From Flavobacterium sp. (GTDB lineage: Bacteria; Bacteroidota; Bacteroidia; Flavobacteriales; Flavobacteriaceae), in contig JASLHL010000167.1 of NCBI GenBank assembly GCA_030152225.1, positions 1-16,607 on the forward strand: a stretch of 16,607 nt of DNA, in the 5' to 3' direction. Under the pieces are notes generated by a model. It was not told the DNA's origin, made no database searches, and saw nothing but the letters and a program-made list of their open reading frames with translations. Shown piece by piece: positions 6,081 through 14,200 of the stretch. A program made the translations under genes and the position numbers. Numbering within the stretch: the first letter of the stretch is position 1; every line of letters starts with the position of its first letter.

Positions 6081-6229
6081 AAGAAACAAACCCCCATGCT
6101 TTTTCTAGTAACCATCATTTATATTTTCTACATTTAACAACTAATCAAAAGAATAGGTTCAGTTGTTCTTGTATAAGGAGATAGGATGCTTATAAAGACA
6201 ACATGCAACAGAATTAAAAACACAAGAAT

Positions 6230-6652
6230 ATGAGTTATGACTTAATGGTTTTTAAAAAAGAAGCCGCACCCAAGCAAAGAGCTGACTTTATGGAATGGTA
6301 TGACCATCAAACGGAATGGACGGAAGATCACAGTTACAATGACCCAAAAAATACTGCGCTCGAATTGAACAATTGGTATGTAGAAATGATTCAAACCTTT
6401 CCCAATATGAATGGAGCGGATAGAGAGGATCTAGATGATGATGATTTTGATGATGCTTATGAATCGGACTACTCCATTGGTAAAGATGTGATCTATGTGG
6501 CATTTGCGTGGTCGATTGCAGAAGAAGCCTACAATAAAATGTATGAATTAGCAGCAAAACACGGCGTTGGATTTTTCGATGTATCCAGTAATGAAGGAGC
6601 AATCTTGTTTCCAGAAAATGGAAATTTAGTTCCGATAGATACCAAAGGATAA
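6230..6652 (+). CDS. Uncharacterised 140-residue acidic protein
   Basis: 140 residues, no signal peptide or membrane segment, so probably cytoplasmic. It opens with MSYDLMVFKKEAAP and has a conserved-looking EWYDHQTEW...HSYNDP stretch, a TFPNMNG motif (about 56-62), a very acidic segment (DLDDDDFDDAYESDY, 67-81), and an IYVAFAWSIAEEAY strand-helix near 88-101. I recognise it as belonging to a widespread uncharacterised group of small MSYDL-starting proteins found in Proteobacteria and Bacteroidota; some comparable small acidic proteins are immunity proteins, but nothing here proves that. Neighbours are a truncated kinase and a microsatellite-bearing pseudogene, so there is no operon to give a clue. 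Confidence 0.72.
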   Translation: MSYDLMVFKKEAAPKQRADFMEWYDHQTEWTEDHSYNDPKNTALELNNWYVEMIQTFPNMNGADREDLDDDDFDDAYESDYSIGKDVIYVAFAWSIAEEAYNKMYELAAKHGVGFFDVSSNEGAILFPENGNLVPIDTKG

Positions 6653-6681
6653 GGACCTACTATTGTAGTACCCATAGATCA

Positions 6682-7055
6682 ATGAATACAATACAATACA
6701 ATACAATATAATATAATACAATACAATACAATGGATTACATGTTAAGCAACCTGAGGTAGTGGGTTTAAAGCACATGTGTTGGACAACAATAGACAAGAA
6801 AAATGGACGTTTTTTGATAAGGAATATCCTTTTCTATACAACGCGTATTTTAGAGCTTCAGAATTTATTATCAGCCACATCAATGACCTGTGGAATCAAC
6901 GAACGAAGCAAGAAAAACAAGCAGTATTGTTTTGGAATCGTTCCAAGTAAAATTTTTGCTTACTGATATATGCAAGTAGTTACTGTAATCAAGTCAAAGA
7001 GTTTAGCGCCTGTATGCACTTAGATGAAGAAGAGGTCTTTAGCGCTCTGCAATAG
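6682..7055 (+). pseudogene. Degraded gene starting in the microsatellite
   Basis: The ATG at 6682 leads into the repeat and, apart from the TAA at 6709, into GLHVKQPEVVGLKH in the same frame. Around 6775 the protein-like reading moves to another frame, giving LDNNRQEKWTFFDKEYPF, then LYNAYFRASEFIISHINDLW and up to AVLFWNRSK, a stop at 6948-6950, and then YCNQVKEFSACMHLDEEEVF up to a stop at 7053-7055. Composition (Trp, Phe, Tyr, balanced charges) is that of a real globular protein, so this is best read as a gene broken by one frameshift and two stops. I do not recognise the family. The 68-codon frame at 6760-6966 is a by-product of the shifted reading. Confidence 0.55.
6685..6729. repeat. Pentanucleotide microsatellite (AATAC)9, two units AATAT
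   Basis: Nine uninterrupted 5-base units: four AATAC, two AATAT and three AATAC. A five-base repeat changes reading frame with each unit gained or lost. An ATG (6682-6684) stands directly before it. In that frame the C-to-T change in the two AATAT units creates a TAA at 6709-6711. Confidence 0.95.
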
Positions 7056-7371
7056 GTAAGGTTTTGTTTGGGTTTCCTATGGGTTTTGTTTGGTAAAATG
7101 GGGTCTAGCCCTAGTAAACACAGGAAAATACCATAGAATCCCCAAACAAATGACAACGTTTTGTTTGTACTAACCTGATTTTTAGTTTTTTAATTTTAAT
7201 CAAGACGAAATATAACGCAATTTTAGCCCTTGTTTTCCCAAAAGTGGAAGAATAGAGAAGGGGGTATTTTCAGGTTAGATTATCCTTGATTAGTTTTGCA
7301 GTGTATTCCTCGAATAAGCTAGCAGAAAGGAGAGAATGTAGAAAAAATTAATCATTGTAAATCGAGAAATT
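7056..7371. repeat. Intergenic region with an imperfect inverted repeat and repeated GTTTTGTTTG
   Basis: TTTGTTTGGG-TTTCC-TATGG (7063-7082) is mirrored by CCATA-GAATC-CCCAAACAAA (7131-7150), with 17 of 20 positions pairing around a 48-base loop. GTTTTGTTTG occurs directly three times, at 7061, 7083 and 7158. Further on, CTAACCTGA (7170-7178) and TCAGGTTAG (7270-7278) form a second, 9-base inverted repeat around 91 AT-rich bases. No gene is seen here. The first repeat could be a transcription stop or a small repeat element. Confidence 0.5.
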
Positions 7372-7461
7372 ATGACAGAAATTAAACAAGGTATTTTAGG
7401 ATAAGTCAGTGGAAAAGTAGGTGCTGTCGTAGGAGCGAGTTGGAGAGGTAAAAACATCTTG
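7372..7461 (+). pseudogene. N-terminal fragment of a DUF6266-type gene
   Basis: The ATG at 7372 gives MTEIKQGILG, an in-frame TAA (7402-7404), then VSGKVGAVVGASWRGKNI. This is the hallmark N-terminus of the DUF6266 family of Bacteroidota (about 200 residues, starting with a KQGILGGFSGKVG.VVG.SWKG motif; function unknown). The rest is missing: after about 30 codons the frame runs into the 3' end of the next, minus-strand gene. It carries both a nonsense mutation and a large deletion, so it is a relic. Confidence 0.75.
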
Positions 7462-7947
7462 TTACTCATTCTCTCTTTTATTTAACAGGTTCTCCTTCAC
7501 TTTTGCTCGAAAGGCTGCTTCTGATAGCTGTAAATCAGCAGACTTATATAGTTTATAATGCTTTAGGTTATTATCTTGTGCGATTTCATAGGCATAGGAG
7601 ATTTTTCTCATATCCTCCAGCGAATTACACAGGTTTTTACGCTTTACTTTTTTAGTAATACCAAATTTTTTATCTGTTAGATGAATACCTTTTTTAGTTA
7701 TTTTGAAGGTAATACTATCCTGTTTGTGTATGTCGCTTAGGGGAATGGATACATTTCGCAATTGCGCATAGGATCTGGAATACCAGTGATTAAATAGTTC
7801 GTATTTCAAGGTGTCATTTTTAACCGTTATGGTGATATCGTAATGACCAGGTAAAAATTTGGGACCTTTACGAGAAGTAAAAACCTGTTCTTGCGCCTGT
7901 AGCGTAAATGTACCAAGTAGGGTTAGAAGTAAAATGTAGTTTTTCAT
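7462..7947 (-). CDS. Secreted protein of unknown function
   Basis: 161 residues. Residues 1-19 are a standard Sec signal peptide (MKNYILLLTLLGTFTLQAQ) with a likely signal peptidase I cut after QAQ, so the mature protein is periplasmic or exported. The mature part is basic and alternates beta-rich stretches (YDITITVKNDTLKYEL, SITFKITKKGIHL) with a helical, Lys-rich C-terminus. There is one cysteine (in RKNLCNSLED) and no recognisable catalytic motif. No family recognised. It lies 46 bases after the stop of the 7994-8668 gene on the same strand and may be cotranscribed. Its downstream neighbour is the cut-off DUF6266 relic, so the deletion that truncated that gene ended at or near this gene's 3' end. 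Confidence 0.72.
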   Translation of the reverse strand: MKNYILLLTLLGTFTLQAQEQVFTSRKGPKFLPGHYDITITVKNDTLKYELFNHWYSRSYAQLRNVSIPLSDIHKQDSITFKITKKGIHLTDKKFGITKKVKRKNLCNSLEDMRKISYAYEIAQDNNLKHYKLYKSADLQLSEAAFRAKVKENLLNKRENE

Positions 7948-7993
7948 TGGTGAGGGTAATGAGGTTTAGTATAGGTTAATTTACTAAAGTTCG

Positions 7994-8668
7994 CTAAGAC
8001 TCAGGTGAACGATAGGGATCATTTACCACGATAATTTTCTCTACTACATCCCGAAACGTCAGTATAGATCCTGTCTCTAATGCAACTGGAGTAGAGGGGA
8101 AATTTAAAAAGGGTTTATTCAAATGCGCTGTTGAAGTAAAATCCAATACCTCAAAGACCTTATTTCCTCGAGCTAGGATCCCGATTTGTTCAATCATAGC
8201 AGAAAAATCAGTATCGAGATAGGAGGCAATAGGGGTGGAGGGTTTTAGCTCATCCACTTGAACCCCTCTGCGCGCTAAATACTTTTTTAGGGTGATAAAA
8301 ACAGATGCACTTAAACAGGAATTTCCCAGTAATCGAACGGGAGTAACGGAGGTAAAAGTACAATGCTGAGCAATTAATTCACATACGTCTCTCAACGTTC
8401 TTTTTCGAGCAGGGGTAAGAACCGATTTCCATTGTTGTTCGGATACGGTGAGGTTAAATTCAACATTTAAAAAACGAGACAGTGGTCTCCAAGGCATGAG
8501 GTCTCTAGCACATCTCCAATCGCTGACTGTCGTATTAAAGTTTAAAATAAAATTTACATCGGCTTCAATGTCTAAAGGACTACAAATGCGATGTTGCTCT
8601 ATAAAAATGTTGAGGATATCGAGCGCATTCAATTGTTGAGGTAGGATGTTCATGACCACGTTTACCAT
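7994..8668 (-). CDS. Uncharacterised 224-residue protein
   Basis: 224 residues, no signal peptide or membrane helix, probably cytoplasmic. The start could be the ATG at 8668 (MVNVV) or the one at 8653 (MNILPQQLN); the second leaves a more natural start. Features include a helical N-terminus (LNALDILNIFIEQHRICSPL), a WRCARDLMPWRPLSRFLNVEF stretch, and a helical basic segment after VLTPARKRTLRDVCELI. The layout suggests two small domains, but I do not recognise a family. Codon usage and lack of stops support a real gene. A 31-base piece of its N-terminal coding region is closely matched just after the outer-membrane factor gene at 15850-15880. Probably in one unit with the secreted-protein gene downstream. 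Confidence 0.68.
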   Translation of the reverse strand: MVNVVMNILPQQLNALDILNIFIEQHRICSPLDIEADVNFILNFNTTVSDWRCARDLMPWRPLSRFLNVEFNLTVSEQQWKSVLTPARKRTLRDVCELIAQHCTFTSVTPVRLLGNSCLSASVFITLKKYLARRGVQVDELKPSTPIASYLDTDFSAMIEQIGILARGNKVFEVLDFTSTAHLNKPFLNFPSTPVALETGSILTFRDVVEKIIVVNDPYRSPES

Positions 8669-8689
8669 AAAGATTATAGGCTAAGATAA

Positions 8690-8997
8690 TCAATAGTTGC
8701 TTCAATAAAAACAGAAGTTGCGAACTACTTTGTTACGAAGGAAGCATACAGTTGATACGAAATTTACGAACAACCGAAACAAAAAATTGTATATTGGTTT
8801 GGAAAACAAGAGTATAAAAAAACAAAAGCCAAGGATACCATTGGTTTCCTAAATAGAATAAGGAAGTTGATTCATGGCATTATTTTTTATGGGTCATCTC
8901 GTTTGAAACAAAAGATTGGATTTTCGAATGTACTGGGGAGTATAGCTATAAAAACGAAATTATTGTAAATAACTTTCTATTTTTGTCTATCAGCTAG
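8690..8997 (+). pseudogene. Frameshifted gene fragment of unknown family
   Basis: A plus-strand reading from 8690 gives SIVASIKTEVANYFVTKEAY, Ser, TGA (8753-8755), then YEIYEQPKQKIVYWFGKQEY. After the A-run at about 8814-8822 the protein-like reading moves one frame: SQGYHWFPK, TAG (8854-8856), NKEVDSWHYFLWVISFETKD, WIFECTGEYSYKNEIIVNNF and a terminal stop at 8995-8997. Both stops sit where a sense codon would fit, and no start codon is present. This is a 5'-truncated, decayed gene rather than simple intergenic DNA. The family is not recognised. It fills most of the gap between the divergent 7994-8668 gene and the AraC regulator. Confidence 0.55.
8978..8985 (+). promoter_or_regulatory. Possible -7 box for the AraC-family regulator
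   Basis: TATTTTTG matches the Bacteroidota TAnnTTTG -7 consensus exactly and lies 19 bases before the start codon at 9005, which would give a very short leader. No matching -33 TTG is seen at the usual distance; the nearest TTG is only 12 bases upstream. The region is AT-rich, so a chance match is possible. Confidence 0.35.
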
Positions 8998-9004
8998 ATA
9001 AGAT

Positions 9005-9868
9005 ATGAAAAATGTAAAATGGGAAACCTTAGATCGCTTAAAGACTAATTTCAAAGAATTAGAGGCAAACGAGCACTATATTTATATGCCGTTTATTGAT
9101 CTTGTGTATTATCCTTCGGAGCCTTATCGAGCGAATTATTATGGAATAGGACTTCTGGAAGAAGGGGAAATCACCTTTTATATTGATCTTACGGAATATA
9201 CCATCAAAGCCCCGGCAATCATTTTTGTAGATACAACCTCGATAAAAAGATGGGATAAAACGCGTCCCACCTATGAGATGGTGAGTATTCTTTTTTCGGA
9301 AGATTTTTTACAGGATAAATTAGTGGAGAATAATATCTTGGCTTCTTTTTCTGACTTATCTAGTCTAGGTGGTTGTGTTACACAGCTAGACGATAGCGAG
9401 TTTGAACGCTTTAATACGCTGTTTAAAGTCATTGATTTATACGCTAATTCTGATAGTTCCTTTCATATAGAAGTAGTTCGAGGAGTGATTTACAGCATGA
9501 TGAACGACGTGGCCTATCTGTATGAAAAATATGGCAATGTGACCAAAAACTTACCTAGTTTAGCACTTAAGTTTAGGGAAGCCGTAGCTAAACATTGTAT
9601 AGAACATAGAAGTGTGCAATTCTACGCCTCATACCTCCATGTTCATCCTAAATACCTCAGTCAAGTTATCTCATCAGAAACGGGATTGACAGCTAGTGAA
9701 TGGATACAAAAACAAGTAATCTTAGAAGCTAAAATCTTACTACAAGACCAAAATCTAACTATAGGAACCATCGCAGAGTTACTTCATTTTAGCGATCAAA
9801 GTACCTTTGGCAAATACTTTAAAAAGTATAATGGCATAAGTCCTAATGCTTATCGCCAAACGTTGTAA
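9005..9868 (+). CDS. AraC-family regulator, probable controller of the efflux operon
   Basis: 287 residues, the usual size for the family. Residues about 1-170 form a cupin-like sensor domain (YYGIGLLEEGEITFYIDLTE and APAIIFVDTTSIKRW are typical of the beta barrel). Residues about 189-287 are the AraC double helix-turn-helix: VQFYASYLHVHPKYLSQVIS is the first motif and LTIGTIAELLHFSDQSTFGK the second, closing with the signature KYFKKYNGISPNAYRQ. It is a cytoplasmic DNA-binding protein. It lies directly upstream of, and in the same direction as, an RND efflux operon with 219 bases between. That layout is common for local activators of pumps. Which compound it senses is unknown. Confidence 0.9.
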   Translation: MKNVKWETLDRLKTNFKELEANEHYIYMPFIDLVYYPSEPYRANYYGIGLLEEGEITFYIDLTEYTIKAPAIIFVDTTSIKRWDKTRPTYEMVSILFSEDFLQDKLVENNILASFSDLSSLGGCVTQLDDSEFERFNTLFKVIDLYANSDSSFHIEVVRGVIYSMMNDVAYLYEKYGNVTKNLPSLALKFREAVAKHCIEHRSVQFYASYLHVHPKYLSQVISSETGLTASEWIQKQVILEAKILLQDQNLTIGTIAELLHFSDQSTFGKYFKKYNGISPNAYRQTL

Positions 9869-9869
9869 A

Positions 9870-9894
9870 GACAAGGCTTGTCGAATAACTTTTT
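9870..9894 (+). terminator. Weak terminator-like hairpin after the AraC regulator
   Basis: GACAA-GGC-TTGTC (9870-9882) is a 5-base-pair stem followed, seven bases later, by TTTTT. The stem is short, so this is a tentative terminator that would separate the regulator from the efflux operon. Confidence 0.3.
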
Positions 9895-9953
9895 CTTTAA
9901 TAGCAAAGACAGATTAGGGGGGAATCAATAAGCTCCTTTCTTTTTTCTTCAAC

Positions 9954-10019
9954 CTTACCTTTTGACTAAAAAATCTACTTTTTACCCCTTTACCTCCTTT
10001 TGTATTGATGATACATTTG
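9954..10019 (+). promoter_or_regulatory. Efflux operon promoter with candidate activator sites
   Basis: TACATTTG (10012-10019) fits the TAnnTTTG -7 consensus exactly, 68 bases before the adaptor start. No TTG-type -33 element stands at the normal distance. Instead TTTACC occurs at 9981-9986 and 9989-9994, with a related CTTACC at 9954-9959. This fits a promoter that needs a bound activator, plausibly the AraC-family protein encoded just upstream. The link to that protein is inference. Confidence 0.5.
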
Positions 10020-10087
10020 CTGGGTGTTAGTATAGACGGAAAGCGACTAGCTAACGCAATTGTTCAATCCATACTAAACAGTTACAG

Positions 10088-11212
10088 ATGAAAAAAGGAT
10101 TTACTTTTTTATGTCTTGTTGCACTGATCTTATTCGGGGCATGTCAAGATAAAAAACAAGAGGAAGCGTGGGGGACAGTGGATCAAGTAGAGCCGTATCC
10201 AGTCCTTTTAATACAACCCGAGAACGCCCATTTATTTACAGATTATCCCGTGGTTTTACAAGGGATAAAAGATGTAGCGCTGCGTCCAAAGATAGATGGC
10301 TTTATAGAGGAAATCTATGTGGATGAAGGGCAAACGGTTAAAAAAGGACAGCTGCTATTCAAAATCTACGCCCCCCAATATCAGCAGGAGTATAGAGCAG
10401 CAGAGGCTTCAATCAAAAATGCAGAAGCGGAAGTCAACAACGCTCGTTTACAAGTAGCTAAAGCGAAACCCTTAGTTGATGCAGGAATTATTAGTAGCTA
10501 TGAGTTAGCTGCTGCAGAATACGCATTAAAAAGTAAAGAAGCACAACTAACACAAGCTAAAGCGAATCTCAGCAATGCACAGGCTAATGTTGGTTATACG
10601 AAAGTAATTGCTCCATTTGATGGTCTAATTGGATTGATTCCCTATAAAATTGGTGCATTGGTAAGTAGTATGTCTTCGGAACCTTTAACCACCCTTTCTG
10701 AAATAGGAAGTATCCATGCTTATTTTGCGATGAATGAAAAAGAGTTTATCAATTTTATTCAAAAAGCAGGAGAACAACCCTTAGAACAGCAACTAGCCAG
10801 TATGGCTGAGGTTTCCCTTTTATTAGCTAATGGGGATGCATACCATCATAAAGGAAAAATAAATACAGTAAGTGGTCAAGTGGACCCTCAAACTGGAAGT
10901 GTGAGCTTTAGAGCGGTTTTTCCTAATCCGCAAGGTGTATTGCGCAGTGGAAATAGCGCTACAATTCGCGTGTATGAGCAGCTAAGTGAAGCTATTTTAG
11001 TTCCTCAAAAAGCAACTTTTGAGCTACAGGGTAAGCGATTTATCTATGTGGTGAATGCGGAAGGTGTAGTGACTAGCACAGCAATTGAAATTATGGAGAA
11101 AGTTCCTTCTAGCCAGTCCTTTGTCGTGACAAGTGGATTGAAATTTGGGGATACTATCGTAAGTGCCGATATCGGTGGGTTACGCGAAGGAATGAAGATC
11201 AAACTACAATAA
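10088..11212 (+). CDS. RND efflux periplasmic adaptor (membrane fusion protein), lipoprotein
   Basis: 374 residues of the AcrA/MexA (HlyD) family, linking the inner-membrane pump to the outer-membrane channel. The signal peptide ends in a lipobox, FGAC with Cys19, so the protein is lipid-anchored. The order is typical: a first lipoyl half (about 65-100, RPKIDGFIEEIYVDEGQTVK), a coiled-coil hairpin rich in Ala/Gln/Lys (about 100-165), a second lipoyl half (about 170-200, VIAPFDGLIGLIPYKIGALV), then beta-barrel and membrane-proximal parts with VDPQTGSVSFRAVFPNP and LRSGNSATIRV. Length is usual. The pump gene follows after 11 bases, so the two are cotranscribed. Confidence 0.95.
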   Translation: MKKGFTFLCLVALILFGACQDKKQEEAWGTVDQVEPYPVLLIQPENAHLFTDYPVVLQGIKDVALRPKIDGFIEEIYVDEGQTVKKGQLLFKIYAPQYQQEYRAAEASIKNAEAEVNNARLQVAKAKPLVDAGIISSYELAAAEYALKSKEAQLTQAKANLSNAQANVGYTKVIAPFDGLIGLIPYKIGALVSSMSSEPLTTLSEIGSIHAYFAMNEKEFINFIQKAGEQPLEQQLASMAEVSLLLANGDAYHHKGKINTVSGQVDPQTGSVSFRAVFPNPQGVLRSGNSATIRVYEQLSEAILVPQKATFELQGKRFIYVVNAEGVVTSTAIEIMEKVPSSQSFVVTSGLKFGDTIVSADIGGLREGMKIKLQ

Positions 11213-11223
11213 AGGATAGCAGT

Positions 11224-14200
11224 ATGTTGAAGAGATTTATAGAAAACCCTGTGTTATCCACCGTGATATCAATCATTATTGTAATACTAGGGTTATTAGG
11301 ACTGTATTCATTACCTATCACGCAGTATCCTGAGATTGCACCACCGACAGTACAAGTGACTGCAAACTACCAGGGTGCAAATGCGGAGGCTGTAATGAAG
11401 AGCGTCATTGTTCCATTAGAAGAACAGATTAATGGAGTAGAGCATATGGCTTATATGAGCTCCAAGGCGAGTAATGATGGCTCGGCTGTTATTACCATTA
11501 CCTTTACGCAAGGAGCCGATGCTGATATGGCAGCGGTAAACGTGCAGAATCGCGTGAGTCAGGCTCTGAGTCAATTGCCAGAAGAAGTAATAAAACAAGG
11601 GGTAACTACAACCAAGCGATTGAGCAGTGAAATATTCAGTTTCTTGCTCTATAGCGATGGTAATCGCTATGATCAGGCCTTTTTAGAAAACTATGCGCGT
11701 ATTCATATTCTGCCTCAGATTAAGCGAATCAACGGAGTTGGAGATGCCTCTATTTATGGAGGACGGGAATATAGTATGCGAATCTGGCTTAAGCCCAATG
11801 CAATGGCTTCTTATGGCCTCACGCCAAGTGATATTGTGGCGGCTTTACAAGAACAAAATGTAGAGGCTGCCCCTGGTAAAGTAGGGGAAAATAGCAAACA
11901 AAGTTTTCAGTATGCCTTAAAATATACAGGACGATTAGAAACGCCTGAAGCATTTGGCGCTATTGTTATTCGCACTACTAATACAGGTAAGATATTGCGT
12001 TTGCGCGATGTGGCAGAGATAGATTTAGGCGCCTATTCGTATGGGATGACCGTAACTGCTTATCAACAACAAGGTACTTATATAGCCGTTAATCAGGTGG
12101 CTGGATCGAATGCGCATGAGATTATTAAGCAATGTGAAGCCTTGTTGAAAGAAGCAGAAAAAGACTTGCCTGCGGGTGCGAAGTTTGAAGTCTATGCTAA
12201 CTCTAATGATTTCTTGTTGGCCTCTATTGATAAATTAATTGCAACTTTACTAGAAGCTTTTGTATTAGTTTTTATCGTGGTATTGGTATTCTTACAAGAC
12301 TGGCGTTCTACTTTAATCCCCGCTATAGCAGTGCCAGTGGCCATTGTAGGTACCTTCTTTTTCTTAAACTTATTTGGTTTTTCTATTAACTTATTGACTC
12401 TTTTTGCACTGGTTCTCTCCATTGGTATTGTAGTAGATGATGCGATCATTGTAGTCGAGGCGGTTCATGCCAAGTTATATGAAGGGGCTGAAACCGCTAA
12501 GAAGGCTACTATGAGTGCCATGAGTGAATTAACCACGGCTATTATTTCGATTACCTTAGTGATGTCAGCTGTATTTGTACCTGTTACTTTTATTGAAGGA
12601 TCTGTGGGGGTGTTTTATAAGGAATTTGGTATCACCTTAGCCGTCGCTATTTTGATTTCAGCTATTAATGCCTTGACCTTGAGTCCAGCGCTATGTGCTA
12701 TCATGTTGAAGCCAACCTCTGGAATACAGCAAGAGAAAAGGGGATTTCTAACGCGATTTAAAACCGCTTTTAATAGTTCCTTTGATCGAATGACTAATCG
12801 CTATGTTGGGATATTGGGCTTCTTAAATAAAAATAAATGGTTGTCTCTAGGCAGTGTTATTGTCTTTGGTGCCTTGTTTGTATTCTTAACCAAAACAACA
12901 CCTACAGGATTCGTTCCTAATGAGGATAGCGCTTCGATTTATGGTAATATTATTCTTGCTCCTTCTACTTCTTTAGAAGAAACAGAGCGTATTGCTAATG
13001 AAATAGATAGTATAGCCATGAGTATTCCTGAGGTGAAGTTTACTTCCTTATTATCAGGGATGGACTTCTTTAGTGGGAATGGTAGTTCCTATGCTGTAGA
13101 ATTTATTAAGTTAAAACATTGGAAAGATCGACCAAATCCCGAGCAAAATATTCACAGTGTAGTAGGGCAATTGTTTGCTAAAACCGCTCATATCAAGGAT
13201 GCTTCTGTTGTGTTTTTTGCAGCACCTACCTTGCAAGGATTTGGTAATAGCTCGGGATTTGAAGTACAATTACAAGATAAAACAGGCGGAGATTACAAAC
13301 AGTTTGAGGAAATAATAGGAGGATTCTTGGGGGCGTTAAATGAGCGTCCTGAGATTATGTATGCCACCTCGTCTTTTACGACTAATTTCCCTCAATATGA
13401 AGTGTCTGTCAATGTAGCAAAAGCCAAAGAAGCTGGTGTAGGAGTGACCGAGATTTTAACTACGTTACAAGGGTATTTAGGAGGTATTTATGCTACGAAC
13501 TTTAATCGATTTGGCAAGCAGTATAAGGTAATGATTCAAGCAGATCCAAGTTTCCGCGAGAATAAAGAGGCTATCGATCGGTTATATGTAAAGAATGAAC
13601 AAGGAACTATGTCGCCGATTACAGCCTTCATTGACCTCAAGAAAGTATATAGTCCGGAGTTTTTGACGCGCTTTAATTTATTCAATGCTGCTTTTGTCAA
13701 TGGTAGCCCGAATCCAGGATTTAGTTCGGGAGATGCTATTCGCGCGATAGAAGAAGTAGCCGCACAGACTTTACCTCAAGGATACGGATTTGAGTATTCA
13801 GGACTGTCAAGAGAAGAGCGTGGTAGTGGGAATCAAACCGTTATTATTTTTGTGCTGTCTATTCTCTTTGTTTACTTCTTATTAAGTGCACAGTTTAAGA
13901 GCTATATTCTTCCATTGGCGGTGTTGTTTTCTTTGCCCATAGGGCTCGCAGGTGCCTTTATCTTCGCTAAAATATTCGGTTTAGAAAACAATATTTTCTT
14001 ACAGATTAGTTTGATTATGCTCATTGGGCTATTAGCTAAGAATGCTATTTTGATTGTTGAATTTGCGCTACAGCGCCGACAGCTAGGACAGTCTATTACT
14101 GAGGCAGCAATAGAAGGTGCTCGTATTCGTCTACGACCTATTTTGATGACCTCATTTGCTTTTATTTTTGGGTTGTTACCCCTGATGTTGGCAACAGGTG

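Noticed and set aside
7170..7278. Possible 109-bp MITE bounded by CTAACCTGA/TCAGGTTAG
   Set aside because: The terminal repeats are only 9 bases and no target-site duplication flanks them; kept only as part of the intergenic repeat description.
12192..12449. Antisense frame within the RND pump gene (also 11416-11598 and 15479-15757)
   Set aside because: Shadow frames of a conserved transporter operon; composition follows the opposite strand.
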